From an uncultured Peptococcaceae bacterium (GTDB taxonomy: Bacteria; Bacillota; Desulfotomaculia; Desulfotomaculales; Desulfallaceae), in NCBI GenBank assembly GCA_913064925.1, contig CAJYBN010000053.1:1-14333 (forward strand): a DNA stretch of 14,333 bases, written 5' to 3'. Positions 6,682 through 13,812 of this stretch are shown here, one piece after another; within the stretch, counting starts at the first letter, position 1, and every line of letters begins with the position of its first letter. The translations under genes were made by a program, and so were the position numbers. Below the pieces are notes generated by a model, which was not told the DNA's origin, did not search any database, and saw nothing but the letters and a program-made list of their open reading frames with translations.

Positions 6682-7668
6682 GTGAAGTTTTGTCTTGTAT
6701 GCCGGCAACCCCCCTGGGAAATGAACGGCAAGTTATATAAGCTGGAAGTCAACAATATCGAATATTGGGCTACGGTCATTGGCGGAACCAGCTATAACGG
6801 GCTTGCCTTTGATCAGGGGGAATACGATCTGAATTATGAATATTTTAATGAATTTGATTTGGTAATGGTTGCTTTAAAGCAAGAGTTAGTGGAAATCGGG
6901 ATCAAGATCAAAAAGCAATCATCCGCAAAAGTAGTGATTTTTGTAGATGCCGAACTGGAGCATTTTACCAGTGACATGCGGCGCGATCTGCAGGCCAGGA
7001 TGGTGGAACTGCTGAACATCGCCGATGCCGTGGCTGTAATTCATGATGAAAGCATACCTTTTTTCAAGTTGTTGACCAGCAAGCCGGTCGGCCTGGTGGG
7101 TTTGCCGTTTCCGCTGGAGAGGGTGCGCAAGCTGTGCCCGCCGGTACAGAAGCGGGAGGAAATTGAACTGGGGAGTATTATGGGCGCCTACTGGCTGCGC
7201 AACAGAAATGGGCTGGTTAACGTGGTGGCACTGTCGGAAATCGACCTGCCCGGTACTGTAGATGTCTGGCACCCGGTGGAAAAGCAATATGTGGAAGCAA
7301 TGAGGGAATATTTGCCCATTCCCCCCATTCGCTTTAGGGAAGCCTATGGCTGGCAGGATTACATTACCGAAGCCAACAAGTCACTGCTGGGCCTGCACCT
7401 GGATTTTAGATTAACCTGGGGGAGATTCCCGGTGGATTGCGCGGCTGTCAGGATGCCCTGCGTGGCCCCGGCCACTTTTTATACCCAGAAAAAATTGTTC
7501 CCCGATTTATGCGTGCCCTACTATGATATTGATCTTGTCAAAACTCTGGTGAACAGGCTAATTACGGAGCCTAGCTTTTATGAAGAAGTAGTGGCTTATG
7601 CCGAAACACAATTGGATTTTTTCAGTCCTGAACTAACAATAGCGAGATTAATGAACTTACTGGCGTAA
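6682..7668 (+). CDS. GT-B-like glycosyltransferase paralog 1
   Basis: A 328-residue soluble protein, first of three paralogs. I infer a two-domain GT-B fold. The N-terminal half has alternating strands and helices (FDLVMVAL, KVVIFVDAELEHFTS, LLNIADAVAV). A linker GLVGLPFPLERVRKLCPP follows, in the place of the VIPNPVD-type linker of GT4 enzymes. In the C-terminal domain LGLHLDFRLTWGRFPVDCAAV (W246, D252, C253) sits where GT4 enzymes have their EGFGxxxLEAMA nucleotide-sugar block. The usual EX7E glutamates are absent: aspartate D252 replaces the second. It may transfer an unusual sugar, act on an unusual donor, or be non-catalytic. GTG at 6682 is preferred over GTG 6673 because the latter overlaps the ribosome binding site. 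Its position behind the beta-sandwich gene and before sugar-nucleotide genes supports a glycan role. Confidence 0.65.
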   Translation: MKFCLVCRQPPWEMNGKLYKLEVNNIEYWATVIGGTSYNGLAFDQGEYDLNYEYFNEFDLVMVALKQELVEIGIKIKKQSSAKVVIFVDAELEHFTSDMRRDLQARMVELLNIADAVAVIHDESIPFFKLLTSKPVGLVGLPFPLERVRKLCPPVQKREEIELGSIMGAYWLRNRNGLVNVVALSEIDLPGTVDVWHPVEKQYVEAMREYLPIPPIRFREAYGWQDYITEANKSLLGLHLDFRLTWGRFPVDCAAVRMPCVAPATFYTQKKLFPDLCVPYYDIDLVKTLVNRLITEPSFYEEVVAYAETQLDFFSPELTIARLMNLLA

Positions 7669-7683
7669 TTTGCTTACATATTG

Positions 7684-7689
7684 AGGTGA
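7684..7689 (+). promoter_or_regulatory. Ribosome binding site that moves the start to TTG 7695
   Basis: AGGTGA covers the in-frame GTG at 7686. TTG at 7695 lies 5 bases downstream, the same geometry as in paralog 1, and gives MQFCLI, matching the other two N-termini. Confidence 0.72.
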
Positions 7690-7694
7690 ATGTT

Positions 7695-8705
7695 TTGCAG
7701 TTCTGTTTGATAAGTTTATTGCCTCCAAGCCCGCTGGACGGACAAATTTTTACCCACGAGGTATACCAAATATCCCAGTGGGCGACGATTATGCAGGGTA
7801 CTCATTATAACGGCGTTAAGTTTGACCAGGGATATTACGGTCTTCCTTATGAATTTTTCAGCGAGTTTGACCTGGTCATGGTGGCGCTTCGCTCACAGCT
7901 TATTGAAGTCGGCCTGAAAATAAAGAAACGTTCGACGACCCGGGTAGTGGTTTTTTTTGATGCCGAACTGGAGCATTTTACAACGTACCTGGACCGGGAA
8001 TTGCAGGTTAAATTTGTCGAGCTGCTTAATGTTGCCGAGGCCGTGGCCGTTCATCATGAAAGCCATATTCCCGTTATCAAAAGATTAACTAAAAAACCTG
8101 TGGGCATTGTGGGCCTGCCCTTTCCTTTAAGGAGAGTGCGCGAAGAGTTGTGCCCGCCGGTGGAAAAAGAGCTGGTTATTGACCTGGGCAGCGCGCTGGG
8201 GAAAATAGCCAGCCGTAACGGGTTGATGAATATAGCGGCCCTCTCGGAAATAGGGCTGCCCGGAGCTGCGGATATGCAGGACCCCGAAGAGCTTGAATAC
8301 CTTCGGGTGATGCGCCGGTTTATGCCCATACCGCCCATTCGTTTTCGAGATACCAGTTACTTTGGTTCCGGTGACCGGGTCAAGTTATGGGAGGAATATA
8401 TAACCGAAGTCAATCGTTCCAAATTGGGACTTCATTTGGACTACCGGCAAACCTGGGGACGGTTCTCCGTGGATTGTGCCGCGGTTAGAATGCCCTGTAT
8501 CTCGACACCAAATTTTTATGCCCAAAAAATTCTTTTTCCAGATTTAACTGTACGCTACCAGGACGTTGAGCAAGCTGTAAATCTGGCCAAAAAGCTGATC
8601 AAGGACAATAGCTTTTATGAAGAAGTGGTGGATTACGCCAACTCAAAGTTATCGTTTTTCGCGGAGGAGGAAACCAAGAAAAGATTGCTTAATTTGCTGG
8701 ACTGA
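7695..8705 (+). CDS. GT-B-like glycosyltransferase paralog 2
   Basis: A 336-residue paralog of the genes at 6682 and 10018, beginning 26 bases after paralog 1 ends. The same blocks are present: WATIMQGTHYNGVKFDQG, FFDAELEHFT, LLNVAEAVAV, GIVGLPFPLRRVREELCPP, and TWGRFSVDCAAVRMPC with W254, D260 and C261. Unlike its relatives it has about eight extra residues before the C-terminal core (RFRDTSYFGSGDRVKLWEEY, around residue 230), probably a surface loop. No signal peptide or membrane segment is seen. The family lacks the normal GT4 EX7E pair, so donor and acceptor cannot be deduced. A TTG start behind AGGTGA fits the paralogs better than the GTG at 7686. The role is presumably a glycosyl transfer differing from paralog 1 in linkage or acceptor, inferred from context only. 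Confidence 0.63.
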   Translation: MQFCLISLLPPSPLDGQIFTHEVYQISQWATIMQGTHYNGVKFDQGYYGLPYEFFSEFDLVMVALRSQLIEVGLKIKKRSTTRVVVFFDAELEHFTTYLDRELQVKFVELLNVAEAVAVHHESHIPVIKRLTKKPVGIVGLPFPLRRVREELCPPVEKELVIDLGSALGKIASRNGLMNIAALSEIGLPGAADMQDPEELEYLRVMRRFMPIPPIRFRDTSYFGSGDRVKLWEEYITEVNRSKLGLHLDYRQTWGRFSVDCAAVRMPCISTPNFYAQKILFPDLTVRYQDVEQAVNLAKKLIKDNSFYEEVVDYANSKLSFFAEEETKKRLLNLLD

Positions 8706-8728
8706 TTCCGGGGGAAGGAGGATCCGCG

Positions 8729-10021
8729 ATGCATGGGGTGGTGACGCTGGGCGCCGGCATAGCGGGTTTGAGCTTTTCTTATCATTTTAATCACCTGACG
8801 GAAATTTACGAAAAGGAAGGCTCATGGGGAGGGCACTGCCGTTCCCATTCCACGGAAGGATTTACCTTCGATAGAGGCATCCATATCTCCTTTACCAAAG
8901 ACGACTATGTCCGCAAGCTGTTTGCCGCCAGTGTCGCCGATCAATACGGCGAATTTTCCCCCGTGGTATATAGCGTATTTGCATCCCACTGGGTAAGGCA
9001 CCCTGTTGAGACCAACTTAAAGGGACTGCCTGCTGAATTGGTGGCCCAGTGCCTTATTGATTTCATCCGTGCGGAACAAAATCGCGACAGGCCGGCCGGG
9101 AATTATCGTGAATGGCTTATTTCCAGCTTCGGCCGAACCTTTGCCGAGCGTTTTCACAGTGTTTACAGCCGAAAATACTGGACTGTGGATCCCGAATATT
9201 TAACCACCGAGTGGGTTGCACAGAGAATATACCGCCCGACCCTGGAGGAAGTTCTGCGGGGTGCTTTGTCCGACCAATTTTGCAACGTTTATTATATCGA
9301 TAGTTTTCGTTACCCCGCCAAGGGCGGCTACCAATCATTTTTGCGCCTTATGGCGGCAGAAGCGGTTATTCGTTACGGATTTGAACTGGTCGAACTTGAT
9401 TTGAAAAATAAAAAGCTGATCTTTAGCAACGGGTTCCAGCGCTATTATGACACTTTGGTATCGTCAATTCCGCTTCCTGAATTGATCAGGTGTATCAAAG
9501 ATCTTCCTGCAGAAGTGAAGGAGGCCGCTTCACGGTTGGCGCACACCAGTGTGGTGCTGGTAAATTTAGGAGTAAAAAAGGGGGACCTGGCCAAATGCCA
9601 CTGGTTTTATGTTTACGATGAGGACTTTCTTCCGGCCCGGGTGCATTTCTCCAGCAATTTGTCCGGGTCTAACGCTCCCCCCGGTTGCACAGGGATTCAA
9701 GCGGAGATTTATCATTCTACTTTTAAACCCCTGAAAGTACCTGCTCCTGATGTTATGGAAAGGGCGATTGAAAATTTAATCGAGATCGGTATTCTGGCGA
9801 AGGATGACGATATCATACTGACTGACTATCAGGATTTACAATATGCCAATGTGATCTATGACCGTAATTACCGGAAAAACCGCGAGTTAATCCTGGACTT
9901 TCTGGAGAAAAACCATATTTATTGTATCGGCAGGTATGGAGAGTGGGCTTATTTATGGAGTGACCAATCGCTTTTAAGCGGTAAACGCGTGGCGGAAAAA
10001 CTGGGGGGTGATACGTTTTGA
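8729..10021 (+). CDS. FAD-dependent oxidoreductase, UDP-galactopyranose mutase/HemY-like
   Basis: A 430-residue flavoprotein of the COG1232-like group often found in polysaccharide clusters. The N-terminus has the Rossmann FAD motif GAGIAG (residues 8-13), an acidic residue at the end of strand 2 (E28) and EGSWGGHCRS (30-39), followed by GFTFDRGIH (44-52). The middle carries SFGRTFAERFHSVYSRKYW and WVAQRI, characteristic of these cluster-associated enzymes, then YPAKGGYQSF. The C-terminal FAD block reads IYCIGRYGEWAYLWSDQSL (397-415). By analogy it may isomerise or oxidise a sugar nucleotide or glycan residue; the exact reaction cannot be read from the sequence, and UDP-galactopyranose mutase itself is only one possibility. 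AAGGAGGAT (8715-8723) supports the ATG at 8729. Its stop overlaps the start of paralog 3, so the two are translationally coupled. Confidence 0.8.
   Translation: MHGVVTLGAGIAGLSFSYHFNHLTEIYEKEGSWGGHCRSHSTEGFTFDRGIHISFTKDDYVRKLFAASVADQYGEFSPVVYSVFASHWVRHPVETNLKGLPAELVAQCLIDFIRAEQNRDRPAGNYREWLISSFGRTFAERFHSVYSRKYWTVDPEYLTTEWVAQRIYRPTLEEVLRGALSDQFCNVYYIDSFRYPAKGGYQSFLRLMAAEAVIRYGFELVELDLKNKKLIFSNGFQRYYDTLVSSIPLPELIRCIKDLPAEVKEAASRLAHTSVVLVNLGVKKGDLAKCHWFYVYDEDFLPARVHFSSNLSGSNAPPGCTGIQAEIYHSTFKPLKVPAPDVMERAIENLIEIGILAKDDDIILTDYQDLQYANVIYDRNYRKNRELILDFLEKNHIYCIGRYGEWAYLWSDQSLLSGKRVAEKLGGDTF
10003..10011 (+). promoter_or_regulatory. Ribosome binding site for the coupled TTG start at 10018
   Basis: GGGGGGTGA lies inside the end of the FAD oxidoreductase gene, 6 bases before TTG 10018-10020. 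That TTG overlaps the TGA stop 10019-10021, a classic stop-start overlap. Confidence 0.7.
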
Positions 10022-11016
10022 AGTTTTGCGTTTTATCCTGCTTTCCTTTTAATCCTTTTATTGACGGGCGGCCATGTACCCTTGAAATAAATAACATTCA
10101 CTACTGGGCTACCATAATGGGAGGGATTCATTACAGCGCTACCGCTTTCGACGAGGGAAAATACGGTGTGGGTTATGAGTTTTTAGATAATTATGACGTG
10201 GTATTGATTGGCGTTAATGAGGGGTTAATTGAAATAGGATTAAAAGTTAAAAAGTATGCGCAGACGAAAGTGATTGTTTTCGTTGAGCCGGAACTGGAAC
10301 GCTTTACTTCCTTCGCGCCCAGGGATTTACAGGTAAAATTGATAGAATTGCTTAACATCGCGGATGCAGTGGCAGTGCAAAATGCAGAGATTATTCCGTT
10401 CTTGAAAGTATTTACCAGTAAGCCCGTAGAATTTGTAGGGCTTCCATTTCCTTTAAAAAGGGTGCCGGAGCTTTGCCCCCCGGTGCAAAAAGACCAGGAG
10501 GTGCACCTCGGGAGTTTTATGGGTACATATTTGTCCCGGAACGGGTTGGCAAATTTAGCCGCCTTGTTGAAAATAGGTCTGCCGGGCGCAGTAGATCTCC
10601 AACATCCCGCAGAAAAAAAATACGTCGAGGAGTTTAGCAAATACCTATCGCTTCCCCCGATCAGAACTTTCCAATCCACCTCCTGGGACCAATTTATGGT
10701 TGAACTGAATAAATCCATATTGGGCGTGCATATGGATTTTCGCCTCACCTGGGGGAGATTTCCCATCGACTGCGCCGCGGTGGGAATACCCTGTATTGCA
10801 TCGCCGAATTTTTATACGCAGAAAATTCTCTTTCCCCGTTTATGCGTGCAGTACCAGGATATTGATCAAGCGGCGAAATTGGCCAAAGAGTTGTTGTCCA
10901 GCCAATCTTTTTATAATGAAGTAACGGCTTACGCGAAATCCAAGTTGCCCATGTTCGGTCCTGAGGAGACTAAGCAGAGATTGCTTAATCTCCTTGAAAA
11001 ATCATTTGGGGGATAG
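10018..11016 (+). CDS. GT-B-like glycosyltransferase paralog 3
   Basis: A 332-residue third member of the local family, separated from the first two by the FAD enzyme. It starts MKFCVLSCFPFNP from a TTG overlapping the preceding stop. Shared blocks are YWATIMGGIHYSATAFDEG, VFVEPELERFTS, LLNIADAVAV, FVGLPFPLKRVPELCPPVQK, and TWGRFPIDCAAVGIPC (W245, D251, C252), closing with SFYNEVTAYAKSKL and ETKQRLLNLL. The C-terminal nucleotide-binding half is the most conserved part among the three, while the N-terminal (usually acceptor-binding) half varies more. This is the pattern expected if they use one donor but different acceptors; that reading is inference. The next gene, a standard GT4, begins 3 bases after this stop. 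Soluble; no leader peptide. Confidence 0.65.
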   Translation: MKFCVLSCFPFNPFIDGRPCTLEINNIHYWATIMGGIHYSATAFDEGKYGVGYEFLDNYDVVLIGVNEGLIEIGLKVKKYAQTKVIVFVEPELERFTSFAPRDLQVKLIELLNIADAVAVQNAEIIPFLKVFTSKPVEFVGLPFPLKRVPELCPPVQKDQEVHLGSFMGTYLSRNGLANLAALLKIGLPGAVDLQHPAEKKYVEEFSKYLSLPPIRTFQSTSWDQFMVELNKSILGVHMDFRLTWGRFPIDCAAVGIPCIASPNFYTQKILFPRLCVQYQDIDQAAKLAKELLSSQSFYNEVTAYAKSKLPMFGPEETKQRLLNLLEKSFGG

Positions 11017-11019
11017 GTA

Positions 11020-12105
11020 ATGCGCATAGATCAAATTACTCCATTATTAAAATATGGTCATAAGGTCAGCAATACCGTTTTAAATTTGCAAAAAACAGTT
11101 CTCAATATGGGTATGGCATCCGCCATTTACGCTGGAGCTAAAGAAGAAGCGCTGCAGGTCAGGGCGTTAGATCTGGCATCTTGGGATGATCAAAGCAGCG
11201 TAATTATTTACCATATGTTTCGGGGCTCAAATGCGGCACAAATCGTTATGGAATCAAAGGCGCGGCAGAAGCTCATGTATTATCACCACATCATCCCGCC
11301 GGATCATTTCACTGACTATCAAACCAAAATGTATCACCAAAAGGGGAGGGAACAGCTCAAGTTTTTAAAGGACTACATAGACCTGGTAATTACCAATTTC
11401 AAATACAACGAGCGGGACTTAAATGAACTGGGCTATGAACGCGTAATGGTTCTCCCTCCGTTAATTAACCTGGCGGAATATAACCGCGAGCCCAATGCCC
11501 ATCTCCTAAAAATGTACCGGGATGATCACGTCAATATACTGTTTGTCGGCCGTATTAGCCCCACCAATAGACAAGAGGACATTATAAACGTATTTAATTA
11601 TTACCATAAGAGAATTAACCCCAAATCCCGGCTGTTCCTGGTTGGTGATTATTGGGGCCAAATTGGCTACTTTCGCCAGCTGCTGGCATTAATTGATGAA
11701 TTGCAGGTGAGAAATGTGTTTATCACCGGCCGGGTTTCTTTTACGCAACTCCTGGCTTATTACCAAGTTGCCCATGTGTTTTTGAGCATGAGTGAATACA
11801 ACGGTTCTTGCACATCGCTTATCGAGGCCATGCATTTTCAGGTGCCCGTGATCGCCTACGATTGCGGGGCCGTAGCGGAGGCTTTGGGGGAGGCCGGGCA
11901 ATTGATTTACGATAAAGATATACGGGAAACAGCCCGTCTGGTAAATTTGCTGGTAACCGACAAGCAAAAAAGAAAGGAAATACTGAGCCGGCAAGCTCAA
12001 AGAGTTGCTGATTATCATCCGGATCGAGTGTTCTCTGCTTACAAAGAGGCTTTAAATAATCACGCTTATATTCAAATTGAAAGGGGTAGCACCGGTGAAG
12101 CCTAA
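11020..12105 (+). CDS. GT4-family glycosyltransferase (GT-B)
   Basis: A 361-residue cytoplasmic glycosyltransferase. The N-terminal domain has the family opening (YGHKVSNTVLNLQ, residues about 12-24) and MYYHHIIPPDHF (86-97), close to the HYHNITP block of O-antigen-type GT4 enzymes. The C-terminal donor domain begins ILFVGRISPTNRQED (G177-R178) and carries SEYNGSCTSLIEAM (258-271). The EX7E motif is altered: its second glutamate is present (E269) but the first position is N261 instead of glutamate. This may change donor handling or lower activity. The ATG at 11020 follows the GGGGGATAGG region, 3 bases after the previous stop. The gene overlaps rfbF by 11 bases. Within the cluster it probably adds a sugar to the same glycan as the three GT-like paralogs. 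Acceptor and donor are unknown. Confidence 0.86.
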   Translation: MRIDQITPLLKYGHKVSNTVLNLQKTVLNMGMASAIYAGAKEEALQVRALDLASWDDQSSVIIYHMFRGSNAAQIVMESKARQKLMYYHHIIPPDHFTDYQTKMYHQKGREQLKFLKDYIDLVITNFKYNERDLNELGYERVMVLPPLINLAEYNREPNAHLLKMYRDDHVNILFVGRISPTNRQEDIINVFNYYHKRINPKSRLFLVGDYWGQIGYFRQLLALIDELQVRNVFITGRVSFTQLLAYYQVAHVFLSMSEYNGSCTSLIEAMHFQVPVIAYDCGAVAEALGEAGQLIYDKDIRETARLVNLLVTDKQKRKEILSRQAQRVADYHPDRVFSAYKEALNNHAYIQIERGSTGEA

Positions 12106-12871
12106 AGTAGTTATTCTTTGCGGCGGCAAAGGTACGCGCTTGCGGGAAGAGACAGAAAATAAACCCAAACCGCTGGTAACTGTTGGGGGACTGCCGATTT
12201 TGTGGCATATTATGAAACATTATGCCCATTACGGGTTTAATGACTTTATCCTGTGCCTTGGTTATAAAGGGGAGCTTATTAAAGAATACTTTTTGAGTTA
12301 TCAATATCGCCGCTGGGACGTTCAATTAAACTTAAAGGATGGTATTAACTCCATTATCAAGGGTAAGGATGAGGTTGAAGATTGGAACATTATTTTTGCC
12401 GGCACGGGCTTGGAAACAAATACCGGGGGTCGTGTTAAAAAAGTGGAAAAATATATTGATGGGGACTATTTCTTTTTAACTTACGGTGACGGGCTTTCAG
12501 ATGTTAATCTCATGGAGCTCGAAAGTTTTTTTCTGCAAAAGGGTAAAATCGGGGTGGTAACAGGGGTTAGGCCGCAATCTAAATACGGGGAAATTGCCGT
12601 TGACCCTGACGGTATTATAACTAGTTTTAAGGAAAAACCCTGGCTTAATAGTTATATCAACGGCGGTTTTTTTATATTTAATAGAAAGATTTTCGATTAC
12701 CTGAACGAAAATTGCACCCTTGAACAGGAAGTTTTTCAACAGCTGATCAGTGAGCAACAGCTGGCCATGTATAAGCACGAAGGTTTTTGGAAATGCATGG
12801 ATACTTACAAGGATTACCAGGAGCTCAATGAAATGTGGTACCAGGGTAATACCTCGTGGAAGGTATATTAA
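12095..12871 (+). CDS. rfbF: Glucose-1-phosphate cytidylyltransferase
   Basis: Makes CDP-glucose from CTP and alpha-D-glucose 1-phosphate, the first step to CDP-3,6-dideoxyhexoses. From the GTG at 12095 it has 258 residues, matching the family length of about 257. Motifs: ILCGGKGTRLREETENKPKP (nucleotide binding, residues 7-26; signature GGxGTRL, K25), YGDGLSDVN with metal-binding D132, and the family-specific end GFWKCMDT (D236) with SWKVY as the last residues. The GTG follows GAAAGGGG (12079-12086) by 8 bases; the in-frame TTG at 12077 would lack a ribosome binding site and add six residues. It overlaps the end of the GT4 gene, implying coupled translation. The next enzyme, CDP-glucose 4,6-dehydratase (rfbG), is not adjacent as it is in Salmonella. 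Confidence 0.93.
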   Translation: MKPKVVILCGGKGTRLREETENKPKPLVTVGGLPILWHIMKHYAHYGFNDFILCLGYKGELIKEYFLSYQYRRWDVQLNLKDGINSIIKGKDEVEDWNIIFAGTGLETNTGGRVKKVEKYIDGDYFFLTYGDGLSDVNLMELESFFLQKGKIGVVTGVRPQSKYGEIAVDPDGIITSFKEKPWLNSYINGGFFIFNRKIFDYLNENCTLEQEVFQQLISEQQLAMYKHEGFWKCMDTYKDYQELNEMWYQGNTSWKVY

Positions 12872-12917
12872 CAGGGTGATTTTCCCGGTGCCGCGGCAGC
12901 GTTATGGAGGTTTTGGT

Positions 12918-13781
12918 ATGAAGGCGTTGATTATAGGCGCTTCGGGACAAATAGGCCATTGCCTGTACGAAATTTTAAAGGGTGGCCATCAGGTAACCGG
13001 CACCTTTTTTTCTTACCCGCAAGCAGGTTTAATTAAACTGGATATGACGGAACGAGAAAAAGTTCATAAACTGGTGGGTGCACTGGTTCCGGAGGTGGTG
13101 CTTATCCCAGCGGCCATGCCCAACGTGGAGGCCTGTGAAGAAAAACCTGAGTTCTGTTATCAAGTGAACGTTGACGGGGTTGGCCATGTTTTGGATGCAG
13201 CTGCCCAAGTAGGGGCTAAAATTGTCTATTTCAGCACGGATTATGTTTTTGACGGAGCGGCGGGTCCTTACAGCGAAACCGACCGGCCCAATCCCATATC
13301 CGTATACGGCAGGGCTAAATACGCAGTGGAACAGCGGATTCAGCGATCATGCAGTCCCTGGCTCATCATTCGCACCACGGTGGTCTACGGTCCCGAACAG
13401 CAGGGTAAAAATTTTGTTATGGGTTTAATTAGACGCCTAAAGCAAGGTGCAGTGGTAAAAGTTCCCCGGGATCAGGTGGGCACCCCCACCTATGCCCCAA
13501 ATCTGTGCCGGGTGGTTAAAGAACTGGTTGAGTTGGGGAAAGAAGGCATTTACAACGTAGCCGGCCCGGATCTAATGAACCGTTACCAGTTTGCACTGGC
13601 TGTGGCGGAAACATTTGAGTTGGATAAAAGCCTTATCGTGCCTGTCTCTACAGCGGAGCTTGGACAAAAAGCGCCCCGGCCTCTAAACGGTGGACTGAAA
13701 ATTAATAAGGTTCAAGCCCAGATAAAAACCCCTCTGGCAGGGGTGTATGAGGGATTGCGGGAGATGAAAAGGATAATGTGA
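12918..13781 (+). CDS. RmlD-like SDR sugar-nucleotide reductase
   Basis: A 287-residue extended short-chain dehydrogenase resembling dTDP-4-dehydrorhamnose reductase. It has the NAD(P)-binding GASGQIG (residues 7-13), the substrate-side STDYVFDG (106-113) and the catalytic YGRAK (Y130, K134), followed by IIRTTVVYGP and a C-terminal substrate domain with VGTPTYAPNLCR. The ATG at 12918 behind GGAGG (12906-12910) fits the domain start; a longer frame upstream has no support. Lying between rfbF and an rfbH-type gene, it most likely reduces the 4-keto group of a CDP-deoxyhexose as a final step, taking the place of the abequose/paratose synthase-type enzyme. It is not the 4,6-dehydratase: it is shorter and lacks that family's pattern. 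Substrate and product stereochemistry are inferred only. Confidence 0.85.
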   Translation: MKALIIGASGQIGHCLYEILKGGHQVTGTFFSYPQAGLIKLDMTEREKVHKLVGALVPEVVLIPAAMPNVEACEEKPEFCYQVNVDGVGHVLDAAAQVGAKIVYFSTDYVFDGAAGPYSETDRPNPISVYGRAKYAVEQRIQRSCSPWLIIRTTVVYGPEQQGKNFVMGLIRRLKQGAVVKVPRDQVGTPTYAPNLCRVVKELVELGKEGIYNVAGPDLMNRYQFALAVAETFELDKSLIVPVSTAELGQKAPRPLNGGLKINKVQAQIKTPLAGVYEGLREMKRIM

Positions 13782-13812
13782 ATTAGCATTTTGTTATTGG
13801 GGGAGGAACAAA

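Noticed and set aside
12889..12898. 10-base palindrome TGCCGCGGCA before the SDR gene
   Set aside because: It has no loop and no T-tract, and is short enough to be chance in GC-rich DNA.
12750..12917. Upstream extension of the SDR gene into rfbF
   Set aside because: The Rossmann motif begins right after the ATG at 12918, which has its own GGAGG; the extension overlaps the end of rfbF and adds no recognisable sequence.
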